Source of the DNA: Tumebacillus avium
GTDB lineage: Bacteria > Bacillota > Bacilli > Tumebacillales > Tumebacillaceae
Direction of reading: 5' to 3'
Length of the DNA stretch: 64,000 bases
Assembly (NCBI RefSeq): GCF_002162355.1
Contig: NZ_CP021434.1
Span: 4,518,001 to 4,582,000, forward strand
Part shown: positions 33,019-42,318 of the stretch, piece by piece
Position numbering within the stretch: position 1 is the first letter of the stretch
How the letters are laid out: every line of letters begins with the position of its first letter
Notes under the pieces: generated by a model
The model's input: only the letters and a program-made list of their open reading frames with translations
The model's database searches: none
Told to the model about the DNA's origin: nothing
Made by a program: the position numbers and the translations under genes

Positions 33019-34221
33019 TTACGAACCAAACGTCAACCAGCTTTCCACCGTGCGTTTGAACATGGTCCACATGCCGGCTTTGCTGACGTCGATGCTGGCT
33101 ACGAGTTCCGATTTGGCGATGACCCCACCGTCTTTTTTGATCACGATGGCGCCAAGCACCTGACCTTTTTTAATCGGGGCCTGCACATCGTTCAGGACGA
33201 TTTCCTGCTGGTAGGCCGCTTTCTTGTCGCCTTTTTTCATCAGGACGCCAACCGTGTCGCGGGTGACGATCGGCAGGTTGCGGACGTCGCCTTTGTCGAT
33301 CGGGACTTGCTGGACGACTTGGCCTGGCTTGAACAGGACTTCCGACTTGTAGTTGGCGAAGGCGTAGTCCATCATCTGCGAGATCTCCGCGTTGCGCACC
33401 GGAGAGGTCGGCGCGCCCATCGCAACGGCGATGACGCGGAAGCCGCCGCGCTTGGCCGTCGCGGACAAGCAATATTTTGCTTCAGCCGTGAAGCCGGTCT
33501 TCAGGCCGTCCATGCCGGTGTAAAAGCGCACCAGCTTGTTGGTGTTGACCAGCCAGAACGGCTTTTCGCTCGTTTTGCGCAGATAGTCCTGATAGATGCC
33601 GGTGAACTTCGTCACGCCGTCATGCTTCAGCAGTTCGCGCGACATCAGCGCAATGTCATACGCCGAGGTGTAGTGGTTCTCCACTGGCAGACCGTTTACG
33701 TTGCTGAAATGCGTGTTTTTGCAGCCGAGCTGCTCAGCGCGCTCGTTCATCATCTGCACAAAGCCTTCTTCCGAACCGGCCAGATGCTCCGCCACCGCCA
33801 CCGCTGCGTCATTGCCCGAAGCGACGGCGATCCCTTTGAACATCTCTTCCAAAGACATCTCTTCGCCCGGCTCCAGGAAGATCTGCGAGCCGCCCATGCT
33901 GGCCGCGTTTTCGCTGGTGCGGATCTTGTCGCTCCATTTCACTTTGCCGTTTTCCACCGCTTCCATGATCAAAAGCATCGTCATCACTTTCGTCACCGAC
34001 GCAGGCGGCAGTTTCTGGTTGCCGTTTTTCTCAAACAGCACCGTGCCGGTCGCCTGATCCATCAGCACTGCCGATACCGATTGTTTCGCCAGGTCTACCT
34101 GTGCCGCTTTGTTATCCTTTTTCTCGGCTGCCGCTGCCGAGCCTGTAAAAGATGCAAACATAAGTGCCGTCGCGCACAGCAGCGCTGTGCAGTTGCGGCC
34201 AAGTCGTCTTGTGAGAGACAT
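33019..34221 (-). CDS. D-alanyl-D-alanine carboxypeptidase, DacF/DacA-like
   Basis: A 400-residue low-molecular-mass penicillin-binding protein. Signal peptide about 1-32, S-x-x-K in PASVTKVM, the SGN motif in VASGNDAAVA, KTG in GLKTGFTAEAKY, then a beta-rich domain and a C-terminal amphipathic helix (MWTMFKRTVESWLTF) for membrane attachment. It trims peptidoglycan side chains. It is the last gene downstream of pdp and deoB, with the small DUF1540 gene in between, and is a paralogue of the protein at 3400-4614. Confidence 0.9.
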   Translation of the reverse strand: MSLTRRLGRNCTALLCATALMFASFTGSAAAAEKKDNKAAQVDLAKQSVSAVLMDQATGTVLFEKNGNQKLPPASVTKVMTMLLIMEAVENGKVKWSDKIRTSENAASMGGSQIFLEPGEEMSLEEMFKGIAVASGNDAAVAVAEHLAGSEEGFVQMMNERAEQLGCKNTHFSNVNGLPVENHYTSAYDIALMSRELLKHDGVTKFTGIYQDYLRKTSEKPFWLVNTNKLVRFYTGMDGLKTGFTAEAKYCLSATAKRGGFRVIAVAMGAPTSPVRNAEISQMMDYAFANYKSEVLFKPGQVVQQVPIDKGDVRNLPIVTRDTVGVLMKKGDKKAAYQQEIVLNDVQAPIKKGQVLGAIVIKKDGGVIAKSELVASIDVSKAGMWTMFKRTVESWLTFGS

Positions 34222-34312
34222 GTCTTACCCTCCCTGGATCGTTTCAAGTTAAAGTCAGCACTTGTAGCATGCTTCCAGTTCGGTTTTTTTATTACAAAAC
34301 ATGAAAAGACAT

Positions 34313-34338
34313 GAAAAAACCCCTCCGATGAGGGGTTG
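34313..34338 (-). terminator. Terminator of the DUF1540 gene
   Basis: The stem AACCCCTC/GAGGGGTT is followed by TTTTT on the minus strand, a few bases after the stop codon at 34342. Confidence 0.8.
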
Positions 34339-34341
34339 TGT

Positions 34342-34557
34342 TTAGTGTTGCTCGTCAAAACGCTCACGATATTCTTTTTTGCTGAGGCCTGCATCCGCGC
34401 GATAGTGGTCACGGTAATCAAAAGTCCCGCACATGGTCCCTTTGTTGGTGCCCACCACATCGTTTCCGTTCGAGGTCACTTCGATCATCTCCGCGACGCA
34501 TGCAGTCTCTTTATTGTACGTGCACTCTTCCACTTGGCATTTTACACCTGCTGGCAT
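34342..34557 (-). CDS. DUF1540 small cysteine-containing protein
   Basis: A 71-residue protein with the DUF1540 pattern VKCQVEECTYN ... TACVAEMIEV: three regularly placed cysteines near the N-terminus and a fourth in GTMCGTFDY. DUF1540 proteins are small, probably metal-binding, and common in spore formers. The ATG at 34557 has AGGGGG eight bases upstream; the GTG at 34566 touches that site and is less likely. The function is unknown. Confidence 0.82.
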   Translation of the reverse strand: MPAGVKCQVEECTYNKETACVAEMIEVTSNGNDVVGTNKGTMCGTFDYRDHYRADAGLSKKEYRERFDEQH

Positions 34558-34622
34558 TCCATTCACCCCCTATGGAGCTTATTGTTGCCAGCAAAAATGC
34601 CGCGTATACCGCATCTGTGACC

Positions 34623-35951
34623 TTAGACGAAGCGTTCGATCCCCGTTTTGGTGACCACGCCGTAGATCAGCGGAGGCGCCGCAGTTGGTTCATCTGACAG
34701 CACGTACGCCGCCTGCAATCGCGAGATCACTTCCCGCAGCCTGCTCTCGTCGTTGACGTGCAGGGTCGCGATCGGTTCGTTGGCCGCCACCGCATCGCCC
34801 GCCTTTTTGTGCAGCACGATGCCGACCGCCAGATCGACTTCCGACTCTTTCGTCTCCCGCCCTGCGCCAAGCAGCATCGCGCAGGTGCCGACCTCTTCGG
34901 CGTGAATTTCCGCCACATAGCCCGCGCGGCCCAGCGTCACCGGCACCTGGCGCCCTGCTTGCGGCAGCAGGGCCGGGTCGTCGACAACCGCCGGGTTGCC
35001 GCCTTGCGCTTCGATAAAGCGGCGGAACGTCTCCAAGGCCTTGCCGCTTTGCAGCGAATCGGTCAGCATCTGCAACGCTTCCTCTGCCGTCTGGGCATGG
35101 TTGGTCGCGACCAGCATGTACGAGCCCAGCACGAGGCACAGCTCGGCCAGATCTTCCGGCCCTTGACCGCGCAAGGTGTCGATCGCTTCCTGCACTTCCA
35201 AGGCGTTGCCGATCGCATAGCCCAGCGGCTGCTCCATCCCGGAGATCACGCCGATCGTGTTGCGCCCGACGTTGGTGCCGATGTCGACCATCGCCTTGGC
35301 CAACTCAAACGAGCCGTCCAGCGTTTTCATAAACGCGCCGTCACCCGTCTTCACGTCCAGCACGATCGAGTCGGCGCCCGATGCGATTTTCTTGGACATG
35401 ATCGAAGAAGCGATCAGCGGAATCGTGTCGACCGTCGCCGTCACGTCACGCAAGGCGTACAGCTTTTTATCGGCCGGCGCCACCGAGCCGGTCTGGCCGA
35501 TCAGGGCACAGCCGTACTCGTTGACGTTTTTCACAAACTGCTCCTCCGGCATGTCGATCCCAAAGCCCGGAATCGCCTCCAACTTGTCGATCGTGCCGCC
35601 CGTATGCCCAAGGCCGCGCCCGGACAGCTTGGCGACCGGAACGCCAACAGATGCGACCAGCGGCAAGAGCACAAGCGTGGTCGTGTCGCCAACGCCGCCG
35701 GTGGAGTGCTTGTCAACTTTGTTCCCTTTGATCGCCGACAGGTCCATCATGTCGCCCGACTGCGCCATCGCCAAGGTCAGTTCTGCCGTCTCTTCGGCCG
35801 TCATGCCTTGGAAATAGATCGCCATCGCCATCGCCGACATCTGGTAGTCGGGAATCGTGCCGTCGGTGAACCCTTTGATCACGTAGGTAATCTCCTGCTT
35901 GTTCAGTTGGCCGCCGTCGCGTTTTTTGTGGATGATGTCATACATTCTCAT
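34623..35951 (-). CDS. pdp: Pyrimidine-nucleoside phosphorylase
   Basis: A 442-residue phosphorylase that splits uridine, thymidine and deoxyuridine into base and (deoxy)ribose-1-phosphate. The N-terminal helical domain begins [16 protein letters not shown], and the phosphate and nucleoside signature [17 protein letters not shown] and [16 protein letters not shown] are clear. It follows deoB by 12 bases, which makes sense because DeoB uses the sugar phosphate made here. Confidence 0.95.
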   Translation of the reverse strand: MRMYDIIHKKRDGGQLNKQEITYVIKGFTDGTIPDYQMSAMAMAIYFQGMTAEETAELTLAMAQSGDMMDLSAIKGNKVDKHSTGGVGDTTTLVLLPLVASVGVPVAKLSGRGLGHTGGTIDKLEAIPGFGIDMPEEQFVKNVNEYGCALIGQTGSVAPADKKLYALRDVTATVDTIPLIASSIMSKKIASGADSIVLDVKTGDGAFMKTLDGSFELAKAMVDIGTNVGRNTIGVISGMEQPLGYAIGNALEVQEAIDTLRGQGPEDLAELCLVLGSYMLVATNHAQTAEEALQMLTDSLQSGKALETFRRFIEAQGGNPAVVDDPALLPQAGRQVPVTLGRAGYVAEIHAEEVGTCAMLLGAGRETKESEVDLAVGIVLHKKAGDAVAANEPIATLHVNDESRLREVISRLQAAYVLSDEPTAAPPLIYGVVTKTGIERFV

Positions 35952-35963
35952 CGCAGTTGCCCC

Positions 35964-37139
35964 TTAGCCTTTCACGATTTGGCTCAGGAAGCTTTCCCCG
36001 AGAGCGGTGCTCTTCAAGCCGTAGTTCTCCGCGATCGTCGCCCCAAGATCGGCAAATGTGCTGCGGGTGCCGAGGTCGAGGTCGCCTGTTGCGTTTTTCC
36101 CGTAGACCAGGAGCGGCACATACTCGCGGCTGTGGTCGGTGCCCGGCGTGGTCGGGTCGCAGCCGTGGTCGGCGGTGAGGATCAGCAGGTCATCTTCTTT
36201 CATCGCCGCGATGATCTCCGGCAAACGCGCGTCAAATTCGAGGATCGATTTCGCAAACCCTTCCGGATCGTTGCGGTGCCCGTACAAAGCGTCAAAGTCG
36301 ACGAGGTTGGTAAAGATCATGCCCTTCTCGACTTGCTTCATCTGCTCAAGCGTCTTCTCAACGCCGTCCATGTTGCCATTGGTCGACGCTTTGCCGTTCA
36401 CGCCGGAACCGCCGTAGATGTCGTAGATCTTGCCGACGCCAACAACCGCCAGCCCCGCCTCGTCCATCTCGTTGAGCACGGTGCGGCCAAAATCGCGGGA
36501 ATAGTCGTGACGGTTCGCCGTGCGGGTGAAGTTGCCCGGCTCGCCGATAAACGGACGGGCGATGACGCGGCCGACCGCATGTTCGCCGACGAGCAGTTCG
36601 CGGGCGATTTTGCACATGTTGTACAGTTCTTCGAGCGGAATCACTTCTTCATGCGCGGCGATCTGGAACACCGAGTCGCCCGAAGTGTAGATGATCGGCG
36701 AACCGGTCTTCATATGCTCTTCGCCGAGGTCTTGGATGATCTCGGTGCCCGACGCCGGGTAGTTGCCAAGCGTCTTGCGGCCGGTGCGGCGCTCAAACTC
36801 GTCCATCAGATCGCGCGGGAAGCCGTCCGGATAGGTCGGGAGCGGCTTGTCGAGCTTGATACCCATCATCTCCCAGTGGCCGTTGGTCGTGTCTTTGCCT
36901 GCCGACAGCTCGGCCATCTTGCCATAAGAGCCAAGCGCTTCAACCTGCGCACTCACGCCTTGCAGCGGGTGAATCTTGCCCAGGCCAAGGCGCTCCAGGT
37001 TCGGCACGTTCAAGCCGCCGACCGCCTTGGCGATGTTGCCAATCGTATTCGAACCTTGATCTCCATATTCAGCAGCATCGTACATCTCACCGATGCCGCA
37101 GCTATCCAATACGATAAACACGATGCGATTAAAGCTCAT
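35964..37139 (-). CDS. deoB: Phosphopentomutase
   Basis: A 391-residue enzyme of the alkaline phosphatase superfamily that converts (deoxy)ribose-1-phosphate to the 5-phosphate. The metal-site start FIVLDSCGIGEMYDA, NGHWEMMG, the DFDALYGHRNDPEG and TADHGCDPTTPGTDHSRE motifs are present. The ATG at 37139 has GGAGGAG upstream. It is the first gene of the deoB-pdp pair. Confidence 0.95.
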   Translation of the reverse strand: MSFNRIVFIVLDSCGIGEMYDAAEYGDQGSNTIGNIAKAVGGLNVPNLERLGLGKIHPLQGVSAQVEALGSYGKMAELSAGKDTTNGHWEMMGIKLDKPLPTYPDGFPRDLMDEFERRTGRKTLGNYPASGTEIIQDLGEEHMKTGSPIIYTSGDSVFQIAAHEEVIPLEELYNMCKIARELLVGEHAVGRVIARPFIGEPGNFTRTANRHDYSRDFGRTVLNEMDEAGLAVVGVGKIYDIYGGSGVNGKASTNGNMDGVEKTLEQMKQVEKGMIFTNLVDFDALYGHRNDPEGFAKSILEFDARLPEIIAAMKEDDLLILTADHGCDPTTPGTDHSREYVPLLVYGKNATGDLDLGTRSTFADLGATIAENYGLKSTALGESFLSQIVKG

Positions 37140-37252
37140 GTTAGAATCTCCTCCGTTTTGCTCGATACTCACAATTAGGGTATGTCTTTCCTGTCTTGTC
37201 CATTAATGTACCCCAAAGGACAGATGTCTGACAACCCATAGAGACCAGGAAT

Positions 37253-37283
37253 CAAAAAACCGCCTCCTGTGGAGAAAGCGGTA
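37253..37283 (-). terminator. Terminator of the STAS-domain gene
   Basis: ACCGC-TTTCTCC-ACA-GGAG-GCGGT forms an interrupted stem on the minus strand, followed by six T, just after the stop at 37286. Confidence 0.75.
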
Positions 37284-37285
37284 CC

Positions 37286-38116
37286 TTACAGTCCATACGA
37301 AGCTAACACCTGTTTCAACGACCCTTTGGTCTGCACTTCCTCCGGCATTCGCAAACCAAGCTCCACCATCGTCATGGCGATTTCCGGACGAATGCCGGTC
37401 ACCATCGCTTCACAGCCGAGCAAGCGGATGCCGTCGAGCAAGCGAAACAAGGTGCCTGCCACCGCCGTGTCCATCATCGGAACGCCGGACAGGTCGAGGA
37501 TGATCAAGGTCACGCCATGCTCGGCGACTTGTTCCAGCACCTGATCTTGGATCTTTTGCGCCCGGAACGTGTCGATCATGCCGATCAGCGGCAGAATGGC
37601 TTTGGTCGCCGACAGCGGAATCACCGGCACCGACAGCTCTTCCACCAGCTCGCGGTGCAGGCGGAGCTGTGTCTCCTTGTGCTCCAAAAAACCTGTGTAA
37701 TAGCTCTGCGAATACAGATCCACCAGATGGTTGGTCAAGCCTTCCAACTCAAAAAAATCGTCTGCAGCATACGGCTTGCCTGCAGAAAACTCCTGCAGCA
37801 ATGTCCAATACGTTCTGCGAAACGCCGGAATCAGCTGCCCGATATATCTGATCGGCAAATCGTGTTTCGCGGCCGTGATGCCGCGGCGGTATCCGATCTC
37901 CTGCAGCATGTGCGCTTCCGACTGTGCCAGGTACAAAGCGACCATGCGAAAATGCTGATAGAAATCGGTATTGCCTACATACTCGGTCTCGATCATAAAC
38001 TCGTACACATTTGCCCGTTGCAGCTCTTGCGCATACTGCCGGTCAAACGCCTCTTGATGAGAAAGCAAAAAAGCTTCCCAGTCATGCGACTGTTGTGCCC
38101 GCTCCTGCAGGTTCAT
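37286..38116 (-). CDS. RsbR-like STAS-domain protein
   Basis: A 276-residue protein with an N-terminal all-helical, non-heme globin-like domain (about 1-150) and a C-terminal STAS domain (about 165-276), the layout of RsbR stressosome proteins. The two threonines phosphorylated in RsbR proteins correspond to IGMIDTFRAQ and VPMMDTAVAG. Stressosomes relay stress to sigma-B or other output modules. No rsbS, rsbT or sigB is in the window, so the output is unknown. It is a single-gene unit. Confidence 0.82.
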   Translation of the reverse strand: MNLQERAQQSHDWEAFLLSHQEAFDRQYAQELQRANVYEFMIETEYVGNTDFYQHFRMVALYLAQSEAHMLQEIGYRRGITAAKHDLPIRYIGQLIPAFRRTYWTLLQEFSAGKPYAADDFFELEGLTNHLVDLYSQSYYTGFLEHKETQLRLHRELVEELSVPVIPLSATKAILPLIGMIDTFRAQKIQDQVLEQVAEHGVTLIILDLSGVPMMDTAVAGTLFRLLDGIRLLGCEAMVTGIRPEIAMTMVELGLRMPEEVQTKGSLKQVLASYGL

Positions 38117-38164
38117 CCGCTCTCCCCCTCACCCGACTATTATATACAGAAAAGATTGCCAGAG

Positions 38165-38197
38165 AAAAGCCCCTCGCGCCGATTGGCGGAGGGGCTG
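38165..38197. terminator. Terminator-like hairpin upstream of the STAS-domain gene
   Basis: The stem AGCCCCTC/GAGGGGCT encloses CGCGCCGATTGGCG. On the minus strand it is followed by TTTT, and the STAS-gene -10-like TATAAT lies a few bases further on. It may end xerD-side or upstream transcription. Confidence 0.5.
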
Positions 38198-38261
38198 CTC
38201 TCTCACATTGAGGGTAGGGGGAGTGTTGTTCTACTTAAATGGGTTGGCTGTTATATAAATA

Positions 38262-38290
38262 CGAAACCCCCACTTCAAATGTGGGGGTCA
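38262..38290 (-). terminator. Hairpin after xerD
   Basis: The 8-bp stem ACCCCCAC/GTGGGGGT follows the xerD stop codon on the minus strand, with a short TTT after it. Confidence 0.6.
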
Positions 38291-38301
38291 AATTCATTTG
38301 C

Positions 38302-39189
38302 TTAGGCACGCGGATGTGCTTTGGCGTAGACTTCTTTTAAACGAGATTTGGTGAGATGCGTGTAAATCTGTGTGGTCGAGATGTCGGCATGCCCCAGCAT
38401 CTCCTGCACCGCACGCAAGTCTGCACCGTTCTCCAGCAGATGTGTCGCGAAGGAGTGACGCAGGGTATGCGGTGTGATCTCTTTATCGATCATCGCAGTT
38501 TGCGCGTATTTCTTAATGATCTTCCAAAAGCCCTGGCGCGACAACCGCTGCCCGTGATGGTTGAGGAACAGCGAATCTTCCGTCTGATCGCGGAGCAGCT
38601 TGCCCCGGCTCTTCAGCAGATAATCGCCAACGGTGGTCAAGGCCACCGAACCGAGCGGAATGATGCGCTCCTTCGAGCCTTTGCCGTAACATTTGAGAAA
38701 GCCCATATTGATGTTCACGTCCGAGATGTTTAAAGACACCAGCTCGGAGACGCGAATTCCCGTCGCATAAAGCAATTCGAGCATCGCCTTGTCCCGCGAA
38801 CCGGCCACCGTGCCCGTGTCGGGGCCTTCGAGCAGCGATTCCACCTCAGCGACCGACAGCACCTTCGGCAGGCGCTTCTCGATCTTCGGCGATTCCAGGT
38901 TGGCCGTCGGGTCACCGTCGATCAGGCCGTCACGCAGCAAAAAGCCGTAGAACGCGCGCAAAGAAGCCAGGTTGCGCGAGATCGTGGAAGTCGCACGGCC
39001 TTTGCGCTGCAGTTCCGCCAGAAACGCGATGATGTTGGCGCGCCGCGTTTGGTTGAGGTCACGGATGCCGCTTCGCTCTAAGAAGCCCACATACCCGACC
39101 AAGTCACGCTGATACGACTCGAGTGTGTTCAGTGCGAGTCCTCGTTCTACTGCTAGGTAATGTATAAATCGCTCGATCAGCCTGTCCAT
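38302..39189 (-). CDS. xerD: XerD tyrosine recombinase
   Basis: A 295-residue site-specific recombinase that resolves chromosome dimers at dif with XerC. The N-terminal SAM-like core-binding domain (1-85) is followed by the catalytic domain with R in ATGIRVSELVSL, K in GKGSKERIIPLG, HTLRHSFATHLL, the second HxxR region LGHADISTTQIYTHL and the nucleophilic tyrosine in that stretch. The ATG at 39189 follows AGGAG by seven bases and gives the usual family length. Confidence 0.93.
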   Translation of the reverse strand: MDRLIERFIHYLAVERGLALNTLESYQRDLVGYVGFLERSGIRDLNQTRRANIIAFLAELQRKGRATSTISRNLASLRAFYGFLLRDGLIDGDPTANLESPKIEKRLPKVLSVAEVESLLEGPDTGTVAGSRDKAMLELLYATGIRVSELVSLNISDVNINMGFLKCYGKGSKERIIPLGSVALTTVGDYLLKSRGKLLRDQTEDSLFLNHHGQRLSRQGFWKIIKKYAQTAMIDKEITPHTLRHSFATHLLENGADLRAVQEMLGHADISTTQIYTHLTKSRLKEVYAKAHPRA

Positions 39190-39281
39190 GTAACGACTCC
39201 TTTTGCCCATTGCTTGACCTTGAAGAAATTCGGCAATCGGGGCGCAAATCCTGCCGCCGGACAAAAGTTATGTAAAGAAAT

Positions 39282-39527
39282 CTATTCCCCTATTTCATAA
39301 AACAGGCTGAGCCGGTCCAGCATTTCCTCATAGATCTCATCCGACTGGGCCTCTTCATAACGCGCTTCCACCTTCACCGCATCGCCGCCGACCGGCTCTT
39401 TGTACTTGTTGGCCGGCTGGATCATCTCCTGCACGATCATCAGCACTTTGAAGCAGATGAAACTGAAGATTACGGTAAAGATGACCATGCGCAAAAAGCG
39501 CGACAACTGGCGAACGGAAATGATCAT
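39282..39527 (-). CDS. YqzK-like DUF4227 small membrane protein
   Basis: An 81-residue protein with one membrane segment (about residues 10-32) and an acidic C-terminal tail (RYEEAQSDEIYEEMLDRL). The place, between fur and xerD on the same strand, and the general pattern match B. subtilis YqzK (DUF4227). The ATG at 39527 follows GGGGGG with seven bases between. The function is unknown. Confidence 0.75.
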   Translation of the reverse strand: MIISVRQLSRFLRMVIFTVIFSFICFKVLMIVQEMIQPANKYKEPVGGDAVKVEARYEEAQSDEIYEEMLDRLSLFYEIGE

Positions 39528-39581
39528 CTCTTGTCCCCCCTTACAAGTACCTCTTTCTATCTGTATGGACAGGGACATAAA

Positions 39582-39612
39582 AAAAGAAGGAGCAATTGCT
39601 GCTCCTTCTCGG
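39582..39612 (-). terminator. Terminator of ald
   Basis: GAGAAGGAGCAGCAATTGCTCCTTCTT is an 11-bp stem followed by T residues on the minus strand, just after the ald stop. Confidence 0.85.
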
Positions 39613-39617
39613 TTGGA

Positions 39618-40736
39618 TTATGCAGTTACAGCTGCCAGATCGGTGAAGCCGTAGCCCAGAGCGGTTGCAACCGCTTCGTAGGTGACTTTGCCGCCAACAA
39701 CGTTGACGCCTTTTGCCAGCGCTGCATCGTCCTTCACAGCTTTCTCCCAGCCCTTGTTCGCCAGCGCAACCGCGTAGTTGAGGGTGACGTTGGTCAAAGC
39801 CAGGGTCGAGGTGCGGGCAACAGCGCCCGGCATGTTCGCCACTGCGTAGTGGACAACGCCGTGCTTGACGTAGGTCGGCTCGGAGTGCGTGGTCACGCGG
39901 TCGATCGTCTCGATCGAGCCGCCTTGGTCGATCGCCACGTCGACGATGACAGAGCCCGGAGACATCTGTTCAACCATGTATTCTTTGACCAGCTTCGGAG
40001 CGCGCGCGCCCGGGATGAGGACAGCACCGACGACGAGGTCCGCAACGCGCACCATCGATTCGATGTTGAAGGAGTTGGACATCAAGGTGCGCAGACGGCC
40101 GCCGAAGATGTCATCGAGTTGACGCAGACGAGCTGCGTTGTTGTCGAGGATCGTGACGTTTGCGCCCAGGCCCAGCGCCATTTTCGCAGCGTTAGTGCCG
40201 ACGATGCCGCCGCCGATGATCACCACGTTGCCCGGCAATACTCCCGGTACGCCGCCAAGCAGGATGCCTTTGCCGCCCCACGGCTTCTCGAGGAACTGTG
40301 CGCCGATCTGCACCGACATGCGGCCTGCCACTTCGGACATCGGAGTGAGCAGCGGCAGGGAACGATCCGGCAGCTGGATGGTTTCGTATGCGATCGCGAC
40401 GACGCCATTGTCGATCAGAGCCTTGGTCAGCTCCGGTTCCGGCGCGAGGTGCAGGTAGGTGAACAGAATCAGGTCTTTGCGGAAGTAGCCGTATTCAGAC
40501 GGGAGCGGCTCTTTTACTTTCATGATCATGTCAGCGGTGCTCCAGACTTCGCCTGCCGTTTCGAGAATCACAGCGCCTGCGTTCTGGTAGTCTTCGTTCG
40601 TGAAACCGCTTCCCAGACCGGCCTGGGTCTCGATAAATACGTTATGGCCGTTTGTGCGGAGCGCTTCTACGCCCGCCGGAGTGATGGCGACACGGTTCTC
40701 ATTGTTCTTGATTTCCTTCGGAATTCCAACGTTCAT
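39618..40736 (-). CDS. ald: Alanine dehydrogenase
   Basis: A 372-residue NAD-dependent enzyme that interconverts L-alanine with pyruvate and ammonia. The start [20 protein letters not shown], the [15 protein letters not shown] catalytic lysine-histidine region, the NAD-binding [20 protein letters not shown] and [12 protein letters not shown] are all family marks. Length is normal. In spore formers Ald supports growth on alanine and sporulation. A -24/-12 sigma-54-type promoter lies upstream (40797-40814). Confidence 0.96.
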   Translation of the reverse strand: MNVGIPKEIKNNENRVAITPAGVEALRTNGHNVFIETQAGLGSGFTNEDYQNAGAVILETAGEVWSTADMIMKVKEPLPSEYGYFRKDLILFTYLHLAPEPELTKALIDNGVVAIAYETIQLPDRSLPLLTPMSEVAGRMSVQIGAQFLEKPWGGKGILLGGVPGVLPGNVVIIGGGIVGTNAAKMALGLGANVTILDNNAARLRQLDDIFGGRLRTLMSNSFNIESMVRVADLVVGAVLIPGARAPKLVKEYMVEQMSPGSVIVDVAIDQGGSIETIDRVTTHSEPTYVKHGVVHYAVANMPGAVARTSTLALTNVTLNYAVALANKGWEKAVKDDAALAKGVNVVGGKVTYEAVATALGYGFTDLAAVTA

Positions 40737-40796
40737 AATTATGTAGGCCCCCTTAAGTGCGAGCATGGCTCGTCCAAACAATACAGTTCATTTCTT

Positions 40797-40814
40797 ATGC
40801 AATAAATATGCCAA
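40797..40814 (-). promoter_or_regulatory. Sigma-54 (-24/-12) type promoter of ald
   Basis: On the minus strand TTGGCATATTTATTGCAT has GG at 40812-40811 and GC at 40800-40799 with exactly ten bases between, matching TTGGCAYRNNNNNTTGCW. Transcription would start near 40787, giving a leader of about 50 bases. No good sigma-A box pair is seen in the same region. Confidence 0.65.
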
Positions 40815-40829
40815 GTCGAGAGGACTTGG
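40811..40829. promoter_or_regulatory. Palindrome touching the -24 element of ald
   Basis: CCAAGTC-GAGAG-GACTTGG is a perfect 7-bp inverted repeat with a 5-base spacer. It overlaps the -24 box on its left arm and may be a regulator site. Confidence 0.45.
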
Positions 40830-40964
40830 AAACTTGTCCAGCGTTCGTACAGAATTTAGTCTGACATCATCAAGAATGAAGTATACCGCCTGTCCCGGAT
40901 ATCTGCAAAAAATAACAGGGTCTGCAAAAACATGCAGGCAGTCTTTTGCATAGGTATTGCGGTG

Positions 40965-41405
40965 TTACTCATCGCCTTTGCAAGTTTCGCAGTAGCCGAG
41001 GAAACTGACGCGGTGGTCCACGATCTTAAACTTGTGATCGCGTTCGACCCGCTCCTCAAGATCGTCGAGCATGTCTTCGATCTCCGACAGCTTCCCGCAT
41101 TTCAGGCAGATCAGATGATGGTGGTGATGCGGGTGATCGTCGGTGCGGAACTCGTAGCGCGCCACGCCGTCGCCGAAGTTGAGCTTCTCGATGATCTTCA
41201 GTTCGCACAGCAGATCGAGGGTGCGGTAGACGGTCGCAAGGCCGATGTCGGGCGACTTTTGCTTAACCAGCATGAAAATCTCTTCCGCACTCAGATGGCT
41301 CTCTTCGTTCTCCAGAAGCACGCGAAGGGTTGCTTCACGCTGAGGGGTCAGCTTAAACTGCTCCGCATGGAGTTGTTTTTTAATCTGTTCGAGTCTCTCT
41401 TGCAT
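40965..41405 (-). CDS. fur: Fur-family metal-dependent regulator
   Basis: A 146-residue repressor with an N-terminal winged helix (residues 15-85, LTPQREATLRVLLENEESHLSAEE in two parts) and a metal-binding dimerisation domain containing DDHPHHHHHLICLKCGK and the final GYCETCKGDE with two CxxC zinc sites. Position next to spoIIM and xerD is that of B. subtilis fur; Zur or PerR cannot be fully excluded. A consensus promoter lies at 41445-41473. Confidence 0.88.
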   Translation of the reverse strand: MQERLEQIKKQLHAEQFKLTPQREATLRVLLENEESHLSAEEIFMLVKQKSPDIGLATVYRTLDLLCELKIIEKLNFGDGVARYEFRTDDHPHHHHHLICLKCGKLSEIEDMLDDLEERVERDHKFKIVDHRVSFLGYCETCKGDE

Positions 41406-41444
41406 CTCCTGCCCCCCTTAGCCGTTTTCTCTAAATCCTTCCTT

Positions 41445-41473
41445 ATTATATTCAACGCTTTTAGACGTGTCAA
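41445..41473 (-). promoter_or_regulatory. Sigma-A promoter of fur
   Basis: Perfect TTGACA (41473-41468) and perfect TATAAT (41450-41445) with a 17-base spacer on the minus strand. The -35 box overlaps the stop region of the upstream HEAT-repeat gene. Confidence 0.88.
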
Positions 41474-42318
41474 ACATTTGCCAGTTCTGCAAATCGCTGA
41501 TCTTCCGGGCAGCGCTTGCGCAGGTTTTTCAGCGTTTTGCGGGCCGCCTTGCGCACTTCTTGGTGCGTATCGTCCAGCAACAGTCGAAGAATCGCCCAGG
41601 CATCATCAGGATGCGCCGCCCCCTGCGCCCCGGAAAACGACATCACGGCGTTCCAGCGCACCGGCCAGCTCTCCGCTCCCGCCCACGCGTGCAGTTTGCA
41701 CAGCGTCTCCTGCGGATAGATGCGCAAGAGACCGTCGCCGATGCAAAACGGGCCGAGGTTGATCCGCACATACTCGTGCTCGTCCGGCAGCAATCGCTCC
41801 GTCAGCTCCAGCAGCTGGCCTGCGCTCTCCGGAATCTTTTTCTGCGCGGTCTGCTTGATGGCGAGCGCGACCTGGCGCTTGACCGACTCGTGCGGATGGG
41901 CGGTCAGCTCTTCGATCAGCCCGAGGTGCTGCGGCCACTGTGCGGACAACAGGCAGGTAAACGCCGGCGCCGCCCACTCCCGCACTTCCCAGTCGTCGTC
42001 CATGGTCAATTGCAGCATCAGCGGCGTCAGATCGGTCTGGCGCGGCCAAAGCTCCTGCATCAAGGCGCAGGCGACCTGTTTCGCCATCGGCGACGGGTGG
42101 GCGGCCAGTTCGCGCACCCGCGCGGTCAGCTCGGCATCATCGCCGCGATATGTCGCAAGCATCGTTTTGGCTACCAGAATCTTCTCCGCCTGATTCGCCC
42201 CCGGCTTGCCATGGTGCGTGCCTTCGTTCAAAAGATCGACCAGATCCTGCACGCTGCCCATTGTTGCGAGCCGCACGATGTTTTGCCCGCGCTCGGTCAG
42301 CACTTTCTGTTTTGGCAT
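41470..42318 (-). CDS. HEAT-repeat / DNA-alkylation-repeat-like protein
   Basis: A 282-residue all-helical protein made of HEAT-like repeats, for example VREWAAPAFTCLLSAQWP, VKRQVALAIKQTAQKK and VRKAARKTLKNLRKRC. The pattern resembles proteins of the DNA alkylation repair (AlkD-like) superfamily, but the catalytic residues cannot be identified by eye, so a scaffold role is also possible. GGGAG precedes the ATG by nine bases and lies inside the 3' arm of a terminator-like stem (42319-42375). Confidence 0.7.
   Translation of the reverse strand: MPKQKVLTERGQNIVRLATMGSVQDLVDLLNEGTHHGKPGANQAEKILVAKTMLATYRGDDAELTARVRELAAHPSPMAKQVACALMQELWPRQTDLTPLMLQLTMDDDWEVREWAAPAFTCLLSAQWPQHLGLIEELTAHPHESVKRQVALAIKQTAQKKIPESAGQLLELTERLLPDEHEYVRINLGPFCIGDGLLRIYPQETLCKLHAWAGAESWPVRWNAVMSFSGAQGAAHPDDAWAILRLLLDDTHQEVRKAARKTLKNLRKRCPEDQRFAELANV

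Noticed and set aside
34758..37178. Open frame of 806 codons on the plus strand across pdp and deoB
   Set aside because: It runs antisense to two well-recognised enzymes and across their intergenic gap, without a recognisable domain.
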